Shown: one piece after another, positions 46,670 to 56,076 of the stretch | Numbering within the stretch: the first letter of the stretch is position 1 | How the letters are laid out: each line of letters begins with the position of its first letter | NCBI GenBank assembly: GCA_947504045.1 | Contig: CANNFY010000005.1 | Location: forward strand, 22,549-86,548 | Source of the DNA: an uncultured Maribacter sp. | Lineage (GTDB): Bacteria; Bacteroidota; Bacteroidia; Flavobacteriales; Flavobacteriaceae | Direction: 5' to 3' | DNA: 64,000 nucleotides | Position numbers and translations under genes: made by a program | The notes under the pieces: generated by a model | The model's input: only the letters and a program-made list of their open reading frames with translations | What the model was told of the DNA's origin: nothing | Databases searched by the model: none

Positions 46670-47625
46670 TATTTTTTTGGTTTGTAATTAGAGTTTTTAA
46701 AAATTTCTTCTGCTGTTACCGGCATTAATTGCACCAGAGATAAGTTACTTTTTTCCATAAAAGATTTAACAATCTGCCAGCCAATATAACGTCCTAATCT
46801 ACCTGGCGACTCTTGATCTAACTCTAAACCAAATTTGGAAAAAGGAGCAGGGTCTAAAAAACGCTTTCTTAAATTATTATTAGTACTATACAAATACTCT
46901 TTTTCTATAAAATTACGCCAAATAGGTTCTTCATTTGCTATAGCCCAATTAAGCTGATCTTCTGTATATGCTATTTTTACGGCATCAGAAGCATTTGGCA
47001 TTAACTTATCTTTTAAATACAACTCTTTACCATAATATATAATTTGCGCTAAAAAAGTACGGTCTCTAGGCTTTGGAACTGCCTTATTTGCAAAAGCACT
47101 GGCTATATTACTAACTATAAACTCTCTATCCATACCTTGAGAAATATAGCGCTGTATACTAGTATAAAACTTATGATCTTGCCCTAAATAATTATCCAAA
47201 CCAATAAATAACAAACTATCTGCCAGAATAATTCTGTTATTATAATCTACATCATTTGTTACGGTAATAATATGTGGGATTTTATAATTAGGAAAGTAAT
47301 ACTTTACGTGCTTATAAAAATCTTCTAGTTGTAAGGTTTCTTTTTCAAAATCTAAAAATTCTGATGTAACTTCCTGCATTAATTCTTTCTGGATAGTATC
47401 TTCCATTTTTTTTATCCAAACACTATCTGGCGCAGGAAACAAATACGGATATTTAGATCTTAGTTTAGGTAAATCTTCTGGTTTAGCCTCTGAAAATTCT
47501 TTATCAAAACGAGAGATAGATACGTTTACTTCTAATTTTTTAATTTCTTTTTCTGTTTTATCTTCCTCTTTACATCCAAAAATTAGAATAAATAAGGATA
47601 ATAAGGCAAAAATATGTTTTTGCAT
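46669..47625 (-). CDS. gldB: gliding motility lipoprotein GldB
   Basis: GldB is an essential gliding/type IX secretion lipoprotein of Bacteroidetes. I use ATG 47625, seven codons inside the longest frame, because it gives a compact lipoprotein signal (MQKHIFALLSLFILIFGC). The mature domain includes VNVSISRFDKEFSEAKPEDL, SQGMDREFIVSNIASAFANKAVPKPRDR and RLGRYIGWQIVKSF. It is encoded divergently from nadE, with a -7 match TAACTTTG at 47682-47689 on the minus strand. Confidence 0.93.
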   Translation of the reverse strand: MQKHIFALLSLFILIFGCKEEDKTEKEIKKLEVNVSISRFDKEFSEAKPEDLPKLRSKYPYLFPAPDSVWIKKMEDTIQKELMQEVTSEFLDFEKETLQLEDFYKHVKYYFPNYKIPHIITVTNDVDYNNRIILADSLLFIGLDNYLGQDHKFYTSIQRYISQGMDREFIVSNIASAFANKAVPKPRDRTFLAQIIYYGKELYLKDKLMPNASDAVKIAYTEDQLNWAIANEEPIWRNFIEKEYLYSTNNNLRKRFLDPAPFSKFGLELDQESPGRLGRYIGWQIVKSFMEKSNLSLVQLMPVTAEEIFKNSNYKPKK

Positions 47626-47681
47626 ACAAAGTAATTTAAGATACATTTTAATATTTAAGAACTAGGTCTTACTTTTAGAGG

Positions 47682-47689
47682 CAAAGTTA
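47682..47689 (-). promoter_or_regulatory. -7 promoter element for gldBC
   Basis: Read on the minus strand, TAACTTTG matches TAnnTTTG; the gldB start is 56 bases further. The -33 position has no well-spaced TTG. Confidence 0.4.
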
Positions 47690-47718
47690 GTAGTTTTAAA
47701 TCAAATAATAATATTTCT

Positions 47719-48507
47719 ATGCAAACAGAAAAAGTAATTGACCACATTGTAGGCTGGCTAAAAGACTATGCAACAAAAGCAAATATAAAAGGTTTTGTAA
47801 TAGGTATCTCCGGAGGTATAGATTCTGCCGTAACTTCTACACTATGCGCAAAAACAGGGCTAGAGTTACTATGTGTAGAAATGCCCATACACCAAGCTGA
47901 AAGTCAAGAAGATAGAGCCTCTAAACATATAGAGTGGTTACAAAATAATTTTACTAATGTTAGCCGCCAACCTGTTAACCTTACTCCTGTTTTTGATAAT
48001 TTATTAGATGTTCTACCTTCTGTAGAAAACGAAGAGGAGCGTTTTATGTCTTTAGCAAATACAAGAGCTAGACTGCGTATGACAACGCTTTACTATTTTG
48101 CTGCTTTAAAAGGATATTTAGTTGCAGGAACCGGAAACAAAGTAGAAGATTTTGGTGTTGGTTTTTACACAAAGTACGGAGATGGCGGTGTAGATTTAAG
48201 CCCTATTGCAGATTTAATGAAGACAGAAGTTTACGCTATTGCTAAAGTTTTAAACATAAACAACGACATACAAATAGCTGCTCCAACTGATGGTTTATGG
48301 GGAGATGATAGAACAGATGAGGATCAAATTGGGGCTTCTTACCCAGAGCTAGAATGGGCTATGAAAATGAGTGATGAAGGAAAAAAAGATTCTGACTTTT
48401 CTGGAAGGGAAAAAGAAGTTTTTAAAATATATAAGAGATTTAACACCGCTAACCAACACAAAATGAAACCAATACCAGTTTGTGTAATTCCTGATTTGTT
48501 AAAATAA
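47719..48507 (+). CDS. nadE: ammonia-dependent NAD+ synthetase
   Basis: NadE amidates deamido-NAD with ammonia and ATP. The 262-residue protein is the short form without a glutaminase domain. Motifs are the ATP loop GISGGIDSAVTSTL at about 27-40, NTRARLRMTTLYYFA near 113-127, GTGNKVEDFGVGFYTKYGDGGVD near 136, and PTDGLWGDDRTDE. The identification is secure. Confidence 0.95.
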   Translation: MQTEKVIDHIVGWLKDYATKANIKGFVIGISGGIDSAVTSTLCAKTGLELLCVEMPIHQAESQEDRASKHIEWLQNNFTNVSRQPVNLTPVFDNLLDVLPSVENEEERFMSLANTRARLRMTTLYYFAALKGYLVAGTGNKVEDFGVGFYTKYGDGGVDLSPIADLMKTEVYAIAKVLNINNDIQIAAPTDGLWGDDRTDEDQIGASYPELEWAMKMSDEGKKDSDFSGREKEVFKIYKRFNTANQHKMKPIPVCVIPDLLK

Positions 48508-48678
48508 GTAGTTTAACTGATTAAAAGTCAGATAAATCGAATATTCTTACAAAAATTACGTTGTTTAAAAGAAATAATTGACCTTTATCTTTATAGTTTA
48601 ATTTTTATACCTTACATTGCATATAAGTCTTTCTAGTCAGATTATGTCGTAATTTAGGTTAACTTAGAAAAAAAAGAA

Positions 48679-49308
48679 ATGATTAAAGTACTTATCGCGG
48701 ACAACCACCCCATTATCCGCATGGGCGTTAAAAATGTATTAGATTCTACTTCAGAGTTTGAAGTTATTGCTGATGCATCTACAACTGCTGAGCTTTTTCA
48801 AAGATTAGAGGAAGTTTCTCCAGATGTAGTTATGTTAGAAATGGATATACCAGAAATTAATGGTATTGCCACTCTAAGAAAAATCAAAAAAGAATATCCT
48901 GAAGTTAAAGTATTAATGTACAGTGGACAATCTGAAGACGTTTATGCATTAAGTTCTATTAGAGCTGGCGCATTTGGTTATTTATCAAAATCTTCTGATG
49001 TAGATTATATTATTACTGCAGTACGTAAAGTTAGTGAAGGTAGTATGTTTATTACTAATGAGCTTGCGCAACGTTTAGCTTTTGATGAAGGAACACAAAA
49101 ACCAAGAAGATTCTTTAGAAAATTATCTACAAGAGAAATAGAAGTTCTTAAACTTTTAGCAAGTGGTAAAAGAAATAAAGATGTTGCCATTGGTTTAAAT
49201 CTTAATGAAAAAACGGTAAGCACCTATAAAGCTCGTTTAATGAAAAAATTAAACGTTGATAACATGGTAGATTTACTACAACAAGCCAAAGCGCTTGAGT
49301 TATATTAA
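48679..49308 (+). CDS. LuxR-family response regulator with Glu at the phosphoacceptor site
   Basis: The receiver fold is kept (Asp8 of the acidic pair, Ser82 in YSGQ, Lys104 in LSKSSD), but the phosphoacceptor position reads Glu54 (VVMLEMDIPEINGI; canonical xxLDxxMP) and the second acidic residue is Asn9. The domain therefore probably cannot be phosphorylated and may mimic the active state. The LuxR helix-turn-helix is normal (LSTREIEVLKLLASGKRNK, LNEKTVSTYKARLMKKL). There is no adjacent kinase, so it is an orphan between nadE and convergent dnaG. Targets are unknown. Confidence 0.9.
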   Translation: MIKVLIADNHPIIRMGVKNVLDSTSEFEVIADASTTAELFQRLEEVSPDVVMLEMDIPEINGIATLRKIKKEYPEVKVLMYSGQSEDVYALSSIRAGAFGYLSKSSDVDYIITAVRKVSEGSMFITNELAQRLAFDEGTQKPRRFFRKLSTREIEVLKLLASGKRNKDVAIGLNLNEKTVSTYKARLMKKLNVDNMVDLLQQAKALELY

Positions 49309-49325
49309 AATATTTTTAATTCAAT

Positions 49326-49359
49326 AAAAAAAGCCTAATAATTATATTAGGCTTTTTTT
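49326..49359. terminator. bidirectional terminator between the regulator gene and dnaG
   Basis: A 15-bp stem with A/T runs (arms 49326-49340 and 49345-49359, core GCCTAATA) and a 4-base loop lies between convergent genes. Confidence 0.92.
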
Positions 49360-49369
49360 ATGTTTGTAT

Positions 49370-51349
49370 TTAAGAAAAAACTCTATTTAGCTTTTTATTT
49401 AGTAGCTTATTTAAATTAAGGTAATTTAAAATTTCTTCTAAAACTTCTCGATTATCTTCTTTTTGATCTACGGTTTTACCCTGCAAATACGTCATTCTTT
49501 TTTTTATTAAAAAACAACGCAACGTTAAAATAGTTTCACTTACCAATTGTGCTATTTCTTCTTTTTTATCTTTAGGATAAATATCTTTTCGTTCCCAATT
49601 ATGAAGCGTATATTTTTCTTCTTCCATTAAAATAGATGAAATTTCCGAAACAGTATCTTGCTCTAAATTTGCAATAAAAGTATTTACTGCAAAATCTTCT
49701 TTCTCATTAAGTTCTTCAATTAATTTATAATAAATTGCTCTAAAACCTTCATTAGCTAGTTCTATTTCATCATCTTGGAGGTCTAAATATATTTTCTCGT
49801 AGACTTTAATTTCTGATAGTTCGGGTTCTAATATTAATTCTCCTGATTCATTTTCCTTTAAAACCAAATCTTCAAAAGAATGTACCTGATTACCATATAG
49901 CAACAACTGCTCTATAATTTTCTTTTCAAGAACGTATTGTACATCTACCTTTTCTTGTACCTCGTTATTTTTTACTACAGAAAAAGCTTTTTGACTTTCT
50001 TTTTGTTGTTGTACAGCTTCCTTTTGGTCCTTTTTTCCAATTTGCGCAAGGGTATTAAAAAGTACTGCTTCAGAAACATTCATTATCTGCGCGCACTCTT
50101 GAATATAAATTTCCTTTTTAATACGATCAGGAATTTTAGAAATACTATTAATTATATCTCTTACTGTATCTGCCCTTTTTATAGGGTCGTTTTCTGCCTC
50201 TTTCATTAAATGAGAGGCTTTAAATTGTATAAAGTCTTTAGAGTTTTCTTTTAAATAAGTTACCACTTCTTCATAAGAATTATTTTTAGAAAAACTGTCC
50301 GGATCTTCTCCTTCTGGAAATGCACATACTTTTACGTTCATTCCTTGTTCTAAAATCAAATCTATTCCTCTAAGAGAAGCTCTTAACCCTGCTGCATCCC
50401 CATCAAATAAAACTGTAATATTTTTAGTAAGTCTATTTATTAATCGTATTTGTTCTGGCGTTAATGCAGTACCACTAGAAGCTACTACATTATGTATACC
50501 TTTTTGGTAGAACTGAATTACATCTGTATAACCTTCTACCAAATAACAATTATCTTCTTTTGCTATAGACTGTTTTGCATAATAAATACCATATAACACT
50601 TTACTCTTATGATAAATATCGCTCTCTGGAGAATTTAAATATTTGGCTGCTTTTTTATCATTACCAAGAATACGGCCGCCAAATCCTAAAACCCTTCCAC
50701 TCATAGAGTGTATAGGAAACATAACTCTACCTTTGAATCTATCAAATTTTTTAGTGTTCTCTGGGTTTTGAGTATTCTCTTTAACTATAGTTAATCCTGT
50801 TTTTTCTAAATATTTAAGTTTATAACCTTTATCTAGAGCTGCAAGGGTAAAACCATCCCAAGTATCTAAACAATACCCTAGTTTAAACTTTTTTATAGTT
50901 TCATCAGTAAAACCTCTTTCTTTAAAATAAGATAAGCCTATTGCCTTACCAAGTTCAGTTTGCCAGGCCATTTCAGAAAAATACTTCTGTGCAAATTCAG
51001 AAACCAAATACATACTCTCTCGTTCACTAGCTTCTTCTTTTTGCTCGTCTGTTCGTTCGGTTTCCTCTATTTCTATATTGTACTTTTTGGCTAAATATCT
51101 TATTGCTTCAGGATACGTAAAATGTTCATGCTCCATTAAAAAAGCCACTACATTACCACCTTTACCACTACTAAAATCTTTCCAAATTTGTTTTACAGGC
51201 GAAACCATAAAGCTTGGTGTACGCTCATCGCTAAACGGGCTAAGTCCCTTAAAATTTGTTCCTGATTTTTTTAATTGTACAAAATCACCAATTACCTCCT
51301 CTAAACGAGCAGTCTCATACACTTTATCAATGGTAGTTTTAGAAATCAA
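49370..51349 (-). CDS. dnaG: DNA primase DnaG, zinc-finger ligands lost
   Basis: DnaG makes RNA primers at the replication fork. The layout is complete: N-terminal CHC2-like domain (1-100), the catalytic core with Toprim motifs ([14 protein letters not shown] near 260-273, [13 protein letters not shown] near 305-317), and a helicase-binding C-terminal domain. In the N-terminal domain all four zinc ligands are replaced: the CPFH counterpart is Ser37-Pro-Phe-Ser40, and the second Cys pair corresponds to Asp58 and Ser61. The surrounding fold ([19 protein letters not shown]) is conserved, so this is substitution, not decay. The role is otherwise normal. Confidence 0.94.
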   Translation of the reverse strand: MISKTTIDKVYETARLEEVIGDFVQLKKSGTNFKGLSPFSDERTPSFMVSPVKQIWKDFSSGKGGNVVAFLMEHEHFTYPEAIRYLAKKYNIEIEETERTDEQKEEASERESMYLVSEFAQKYFSEMAWQTELGKAIGLSYFKERGFTDETIKKFKLGYCLDTWDGFTLAALDKGYKLKYLEKTGLTIVKENTQNPENTKKFDRFKGRVMFPIHSMSGRVLGFGGRILGNDKKAAKYLNSPESDIYHKSKVLYGIYYAKQSIAKEDNCYLVEGYTDVIQFYQKGIHNVVASSGTALTPEQIRLINRLTKNITVLFDGDAAGLRASLRGIDLILEQGMNVKVCAFPEGEDPDSFSKNNSYEEVVTYLKENSKDFIQFKASHLMKEAENDPIKRADTVRDIINSISKIPDRIKKEIYIQECAQIMNVSEAVLFNTLAQIGKKDQKEAVQQQKESQKAFSVVKNNEVQEKVDVQYVLEKKIIEQLLLYGNQVHSFEDLVLKENESGELILEPELSEIKVYEKIYLDLQDDEIELANEGFRAIYYKLIEELNEKEDFAVNTFIANLEQDTVSEISSILMEEEKYTLHNWERKDIYPKDKKEEIAQLVSETILTLRCFLIKKRMTYLQGKTVDQKEDNREVLEEILNYLNLNKLLNKKLNRVFS

Positions 51350-51417
51350 TATAAAAGGGGTTTAGCTTGTAAAGATAATTTAAATAATAAAGTTTTTCAA
51401 TATACAACAAATCCTAT

Positions 51418-51486
51418 CCCCTTTTTAAGGGGTATCATTTTCATTGTTACAAGGGAAAAAAAAAGGTATAAACAAATGCAACTTTG
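51418..51486 (+). promoter_or_regulatory. operator-promoter site B (before the membrane protein-SIMPL operon)
   Basis: CCCCTT-TTT-AAGGGG is an inverted repeat (CCC 51418-51420, aligned GGG 51429-51431). CAACTTTG (51479-51486) begins exactly 47 bases after the GGG, as at sites A and C. The site lies between divergent genes, so the repeat is not a terminator. Confidence 0.62.
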
Positions 51487-51532
51487 CAGTATACAAATAC
51501 AAATCCTTTTAATAACCTTAAAAAACAAAATT

Positions 51533-51958
51533 ATGATCTGGGGAATTACACTTATTTTACTAAGCCTTATTGCAGTACCTTCTTTAATACTTGCAAAAAA
51601 ACCAAATGCAAAAGAATTATTAGCAAAAGTAGAGCCATACCAAGGATGGATTGGCTTAGTATTTTGCTTTTGGGGAGTTTGGGGAATTATTACCGCCATT
51701 TTAAACTTAGGCTGGCTTACAAGTGCACCAATATGGTGGATTACTTTACTAGCAGGAAACATAGTTTCTGCAGCATTAGGCTTTATGCTTGGCTCTGGTT
51801 TAATAAACAAATTATTTTTAGGTAAAAATGAAGCTGCACAAGCAAAAGCAGAAGAATTACGAGCTAAAATTGCTCCAAAACAAGGAAAACTAGGGATTTT
51901 AGGGCTTATTGTAGGTGGCTGGATGATTGCAGCTTCTTTCTTATTTGCTGTTGCCTAA
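51533..51958 (+). CDS. hypothetical membrane protein (four membrane segments)
   Basis: I set the start at ATG 51533 ([14 protein letters not shown]) rather than the earlier in-frame ATG 51476, which overlaps the predicted promoter. The 141-residue protein has four hydrophobic stretches (about 2-19, 36-57, 63-85, 119-139) joined by short Lys/Ala-rich loops; [13 protein letters not shown] and [15 protein letters not shown] look like an internal repeat, so the protein may be a duplication of a two-helix unit. The family is not recognised. It is followed after 15 bases by a SIMPL protein gene. Confidence 0.75.
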   Translation: MIWGITLILLSLIAVPSLILAKKPNAKELLAKVEPYQGWIGLVFCFWGVWGIITAILNLGWLTSAPIWWITLLAGNIVSAALGFMLGSGLINKLFLGKNEAAQAKAEELRAKIAPKQGKLGILGLIVGGWMIAASFLFAVA

Positions 51959-51973
51959 CTAAATACTAGTAAA

Positions 51974-52579
51974 ATGAAAAGACTATTAATAGCAATACTT
52001 ATAATTATGACAACCATAAAAGGGTATTCACAAGAAAATAGAAACACCATTAATGTTTCTGGAAAACATATTGTAGAAACAAAACCCGTTTACCATGCAA
52101 AAATAATGGTTAGCTTAAATAATGTTTACTACGATTCGCAAACTATGAGTTTAGATGAAATAAAAACTGGTTATATAAACAAATTAGTTAAAGCTGGCAT
52201 TTCTAAAGTAGATTTAATTGAAAACCATTTACACTATGATTTACTAGGATACGAAAAAGATGGTACTATTATAGAATACAAAACTACATCTATAGAAAAA
52301 ATGCAGCAATTTTTAAAAGTTCGTTCTATAGGTACCTCTAAACTTGAGCATACTTATACAATAAATTTTACAGAAGAAGAAGCTGCTGACTATGCAAAAA
52401 AGGCTTTTGACAATGCTAAAGAAAAGGCAACAAAAATTGCCGCTAAAATAGGAAAAAAAGTAGGCGATGTTATATACCTAAGTGATGTTAATGCTCTTGA
52501 AAAAAGCACTGGATGGTATTATACCGTAGATTCAAAATCTTTTAATTATTACATTACTGTAACGTTTGAACTTTTATAA
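51974..52579 (+). CDS. SIMPL-domain (DUF541) periplasmic protein
   Basis: The 201-residue protein has a signal peptide (MKRLLIAILIIMTTIKGYSQ). The domain follows the SIMPL/DUF541 pattern: INVSGKHIVETKP at about 24-36, a central helix region, the family YAKKAFDNAKEKATKIAAKIGKKVGDVIYLSD near 138-169, and a final beta strand. Such proteins are exported and have been linked to oxidative and envelope stress, but the biochemical role is not settled. It is second in the operon under site B and ends before two strong hairpins. Confidence 0.85.
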   Translation: MKRLLIAILIIMTTIKGYSQENRNTINVSGKHIVETKPVYHAKIMVSLNNVYYDSQTMSLDEIKTGYINKLVKAGISKVDLIENHLHYDLLGYEKDGTIIEYKTTSIEKMQQFLKVRSIGTSKLEHTYTINFTEEEAADYAKKAFDNAKEKATKIAAKIGKKVGDVIYLSDVNALEKSTGWYYTVDSKSFNYYITVTFELL

Positions 52580-52609
52580 ATACAAATACTTTGGTTGGTT
52601 ATTTGTAAG

Positions 52610-52664
52610 AACGCCTTGTAAACTTGGTAATAGTGTCCATGTTTCTAAGAAAACACAAGGCGTT
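52610..52664 (+). terminator. long hairpin after the SIMPL gene
   Basis: AACGCCTTGT (52610-52619) pairs with ACAAGGCGTT (52655-52664). Within the 35-base loop a second stem (AAACTTGG with CCATGTTT, one mismatch) extends the structure. It is followed by TCTTTCTT, a weak T run. Confidence 0.65.
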
Positions 52665-52680
52665 TCTTTCTTAGTTGTTT

Positions 52681-52707
52681 ATACCCAAAAGAATTTCTTT
52701 TGGGTAT
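52681..52707 (+). terminator. intrinsic terminator before the polyprenyl synthetase gene end
   Basis: ATACCCAAAAGAA (52681-52693) pairs with its complement at 52695-52707, followed by seven or more T residues on the plus strand. It ends the site B operon and touches the stop codon of the convergent gene. Confidence 0.9.
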
Positions 52708-53684
52708 TATTTTTTTCTATCTACCACATAATTAACCATAAGTTGTAGTGCACTCTTATATTCGGAATTTGGATAAGCGTTTAAAATATTAAGAGCTTCT
52801 TCTTTAAAAGCTAACATTTTAGAAACAGCATATTCTAAACCACCTTTTTCTTTTACAAAAGTAATTACCTCTTTTACTCTTTTTTTATCTTTATTATGGT
52901 TTTTAACGGAATTAATCACCCATTTTTTTTCTTCTTTAGAACAATTATTTAATGCGTATATTAATGGAAGTGTCATTTTTTGCTCTTTAATATCTATTCC
53001 AGTAGGTTTTCCTATTGCTGTTGAGCCATAATCAAAAAGGTCATCTTTTATTTGAAAAGCCATTCCGCATAATTCTCCAAATTTTCTAAAAACCTCTACA
53101 TGTTCCGTATCTGGCTGTACAGCACATGCTCCTAAACTACAACAAGCTGCAATAAGTGTAGCTGTTTTTTTTCTAATAATATCGTAGTATACGTCTTCTG
53201 TAATATCTAATCTTCTTGCTTTTTCTATTTGCAATAACTCACCCGCACTCATTTCTCTAACTGCAACAGAAATAATTTTTAGCAAATCAAAATCATCATT
53301 ATCTATAGAAAGCAAAAGCCCTTTAGATAACAAATAATCTCCGACTAATACTGCAATTTTATTTTTCCATAATGCATTTATAGAAAAAAAATCGCGCCTT
53401 TTATTACTTTCATCTACAACATCATCATGTACTAAGGTAGCCGTATGAATAAGTTCTATTACAGATGCACCACGATAGGTACGTTCATTTACCGCGCCAT
53501 TATTTAATAATTTTGCAGTCAAGAAAACAAACATTGGCCGCATTTGCTTTCCTTTTCTATTAACTATGTAGTATGTTATTCTATTTAGTAACGCAACTTT
53601 AGAGGTCATTGAGTCTCGAAACTTTTGTTCAAAAAGTTCCATTTCTTTATTTACAGGCTCTTTAATTTGTGCTACTATTTTCAA
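52707..53684 (-). CDS. polyprenyl diphosphate synthase
   Basis: This trans-prenyltransferase extends allylic diphosphates with IPP, probably for the menaquinone side chain. The first aspartate-rich motif is DDVVD at 87-91 (HDDVVDESNKRR) and the second is DDLFD at 214-218 (QIKDDLFDYG). KGKQMRPMF and GDYLLSKG are also typical. Length 325 is usual for medium/long-chain synthases; chain length cannot be fixed from what I see. Confidence 0.92.
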   Translation of the reverse strand: MKIVAQIKEPVNKEMELFEQKFRDSMTSKVALLNRITYYIVNRKGKQMRPMFVFLTAKLLNNGAVNERTYRGASVIELIHTATLVHDDVVDESNKRRDFFSINALWKNKIAVLVGDYLLSKGLLLSIDNDDFDLLKIISVAVREMSAGELLQIEKARRLDITEDVYYDIIRKKTATLIAACCSLGACAVQPDTEHVEVFRKFGELCGMAFQIKDDLFDYGSTAIGKPTGIDIKEQKMTLPLIYALNNCSKEEKKWVINSVKNHNKDKKRVKEVITFVKEKGGLEYAVSKMLAFKEEALNILNAYPNSEYKSALQLMVNYVVDRKK

Positions 53685-53820
53685 GTAATGTGGTTTTCTA
53701 AAATAATAAAAAAATACCCCTCTAAATTAGGAAAAAATATATGTCTTATAACGTGATTATTAGAATAACAATCAGATAAAAATAAAATGTAAGTTATTAA
53801 TTACAAATAAAAAGTTTTTA

Positions 53821-54858
53821 TTAAGATTTATTTGCTAATTGCCCACAAGCAGCATCAATATCTTTACCCCTAGACCTACGAACAGTAACTACTATTCCAT
53901 TTTTTTCTAAGGTAGAAACATACATTTCAATTGCTTTATTTTCTGCTTGCTGAAAAACACCATCATCAATAGGATTGTATTCTATTAAATTTACTTTTGA
54001 TGGGGCAAATTTGCAAAATGTAACAAGAGCATCTACATCTTTTTTAGTATCATTTATACCTTGCCAAACAACATACTCATAGGTTATTCTACTATTAGTT
54101 TTTGCATACCAATATTGCAAAGATTCTCGTAAATCTGCGAGCGTAAAAGTTGCATTAAATGGCATTATTGATGTTCTAACCTCATCTATTGCAGAGTGTA
54201 ATGAAACAGCAAGTTTAAATTTAACTTCCTCATCTGCCATTTTTTTTATCATCTTAGGCACGCCGGAAGTAGATACTGTTATTCTTTTAGGAGACATTCC
54301 TAAACCTTCTGGAGATGTTATCTTCTGAATTGCTTTAAGAACATTATTATAGTTCATTAAAGGTTCGCCCATACCCATAAATACTATATTACTTAAAGGT
54401 TTATCAAAATATAATCTACTCTCGTTATCTATTGCAACAACTTGATCATAAATCTCGTCTGGATTTAAGTTGCGCATACGTTTTAACCTAGCTGTTGCAC
54501 AAAATTTACAATCTAAACTACAGCCAACTTGACTGGAAACACATGCTGTTGTTCTTGTTTTTGTTGGAATAAGTACAGACTCTACAATTAAATCATCATG
54601 CAGACGTACGGCATTTTTTATTGTACCATCGCTACTACGCTGCATTTGATCCACCTTGATGTGGTTTATTACAAAATTGGCTTCTAACATATCTCTTGTT
54701 TGTTTAGATATATTAGTCATTACATTAAAAGAATGTGCAGATTTTTGCCACAACCACTCATATACCTGATTACCTCTAAAAGCTTTATCTCCGTTTTTAA
54801 CAAAGAAATCTCTTAGCTGTTCTTTTGTAAGTGCGCGTATGTCTTTTTTTTTGTCCAA
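53821..54858 (-). CDS. rlmN: dual-specificity RNA methyltransferase RlmN
   Basis: This radical-SAM enzyme makes 2-methyladenosine at A2503 of 23S rRNA and A37 of some tRNAs. The cluster motif is Cys113, Cys117, Cys120 (CSLDCKFCATARL); MGMGEPLMNYNNV follows, and a near-terminal Cys in AACGQLANKS is one of the two catalytic cysteines (the other is expected near the N-terminal half of the site). Length 345. A 136-base gap separates it from the polyprenyl synthase gene. Confidence 0.95.
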   Translation of the reverse strand: MDKKKDIRALTKEQLRDFFVKNGDKAFRGNQVYEWLWQKSAHSFNVMTNISKQTRDMLEANFVINHIKVDQMQRSSDGTIKNAVRLHDDLIVESVLIPTKTRTTACVSSQVGCSLDCKFCATARLKRMRNLNPDEIYDQVVAIDNESRLYFDKPLSNIVFMGMGEPLMNYNNVLKAIQKITSPEGLGMSPKRITVSTSGVPKMIKKMADEEVKFKLAVSLHSAIDEVRTSIMPFNATFTLADLRESLQYWYAKTNSRITYEYVVWQGINDTKKDVDALVTFCKFAPSKVNLIEYNPIDDGVFQQAENKAIEMYVSTLEKNGIVVTVRRSRGKDIDAACGQLANKS

Positions 54859-54871
54859 TTTTTATAGATAA

Positions 54872-54912
54872 AAAATCCCTCTTTATATATTTATAATGTA
54901 AAGAGGGATTTT
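54872..54912 (-). terminator. intrinsic terminator between queA and rlmN
   Basis: A 14-bp stem (AAAATCCCTCTTTA, 54872-54885, with its complement at 54899-54912) has a 13-base loop and is followed on the minus strand by a T run. Confidence 0.9.
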
Positions 54913-54937
54913 AATTATTCCGTTTATAGGAACTTAA

Positions 54938-55987
54938 TTATATTATAAGCATTGCATCACCATAAGAATAAAACTTATAGCTTTCTAAAATTGCTTCTTT
55001 ATAAGCTTTTTTCATTAAATCATGACCTGCAAATGCGGATACCATCATCATTAAGGTAGATTTAGGTAAATGAAAATTAGTAATCATACAATTTGCTATA
55101 CTAAAATCATACGGTGGAAAAATAAATTTGTTTGTCCACCCTTCATAAGTATTTAAGGTTTGGTTAGAAGATACTGCACTTTCTAATCCTCGCATTACTG
55201 TAGTACCTACTGCACAAACTTTTCTTTTATTTGTTTTTGCACTATTAACTACTTCTGTAGCTTTTTCATCTATAATTAGCTCTTCGCTATCCATTTTATG
55301 CTTAGATAAATCTTCTACCTCAACTGGGTTAAAAGTACCTAAACCAACATGTAATGTTAACTCTGCAAAATCTACTCCTTTTATTTCTAATCTTTTTAAT
55401 AAGTGCTTAGAAAAATGCAAACCTGCTGTTGGTGCTGCTACAGCTCCTTCATGTTTAGCATAAATAGTTTGGTATCTTTCTTCATCATCCTCTTCTACTT
55501 CTCTTTTAATATATTTTGGTAATGGTGTTTCCCCTAAATCACGAAGTTTTCTTCTAAAATCTATATAAGAACCATCATATAAAAAACGTAAGGTTCTACC
55601 TCTAGAGGTTGTATTATCTATAACTTCTGCTACAAGAGTTTCATCATCTCCAAAATACAATTTGTTTCCTATACGTATTTTACGAGCTGGATCTACTAAA
55701 ACATCCCACAAACGTTGTTCTTCATTAAGTTCGCGTAATAAAAAAACTTCTATTCTTGCTCCTGTTTTTTCTTTGTTACCGTATAATCTAGCAGGAAAAA
55801 CCTTTGTATTATTAAGCACCATAACATCTCCCTCATCAAAATAATTAATAAGGTCTTTAAACATTTTATGCTCAATTTTACCGGTTTCTCTATGAACTAC
55901 CATTAATTTAGACTCGTCTCTATGTTCTGCAGGGTATTCTGCAAGTAACTCATCTGGTAATTCAAAATTGAAGTTTGATAATTTCAT
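54938..55987 (-). CDS. queA: S-adenosylmethionine:tRNA ribosyltransferase-isomerase (QueA)
   Basis: QueA transfers and rearranges the SAM ribosyl group to make epoxyqueuosine in tRNA. The 349-residue protein shows the N-terminal [25 protein letters not shown] family start (about 8-28), [32 protein letters not shown] near 170-190, [12 protein letters not shown], and [20 protein letters not shown]. It has its own well-spaced promoter. Confidence 0.95.
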   Translation of the reverse strand: MKLSNFNFELPDELLAEYPAEHRDESKLMVVHRETGKIEHKMFKDLINYFDEGDVMVLNNTKVFPARLYGNKEKTGARIEVFLLRELNEEQRLWDVLVDPARKIRIGNKLYFGDDETLVAEVIDNTTSRGRTLRFLYDGSYIDFRRKLRDLGETPLPKYIKREVEEDDEERYQTIYAKHEGAVAAPTAGLHFSKHLLKRLEIKGVDFAELTLHVGLGTFNPVEVEDLSKHKMDSEELIIDEKATEVVNSAKTNKRKVCAVGTTVMRGLESAVSSNQTLNTYEGWTNKFIFPPYDFSIANCMITNFHLPKSTLMMMVSAFAGHDLMKKAYKEAILESYKFYSYGDAMLII

Positions 55988-56021
55988 TTATAAAATTTTT
56001 ATTAGCGTTTTTTCAAGGCAG

Positions 56022-56053
56022 CAAATATACAACCTCAAGGTAGGGGTTGTCAA
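56022..56053 (-). promoter_or_regulatory. queA promoter
   Basis: On the minus strand, TTG (56053-56051), a 21-base spacer and TATATTTG (56029-56022) fit the flavobacterial TTG-N17-23-TAnnTTTG pattern. The ATG is 34 bases downstream. An ACAACC/GGTTGT inverted repeat occupies the spacer. Confidence 0.65.
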
Positions 56054-56076
56054 GTAAAACCGTAATTAAATGGTAT

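Noticed and set aside
51484..51825. Overlapping plus-strand frame of 113 codons in the membrane protein gene
   Set aside because: The alternative frame has the hydrophobic segments and a plausible start; this one is a shadow.
53754..53784. Imperfect hairpin between rlmN and the polyprenyl synthase gene
   Set aside because: One mismatch, AT-rich, and no T run; not distinguishable from chance.
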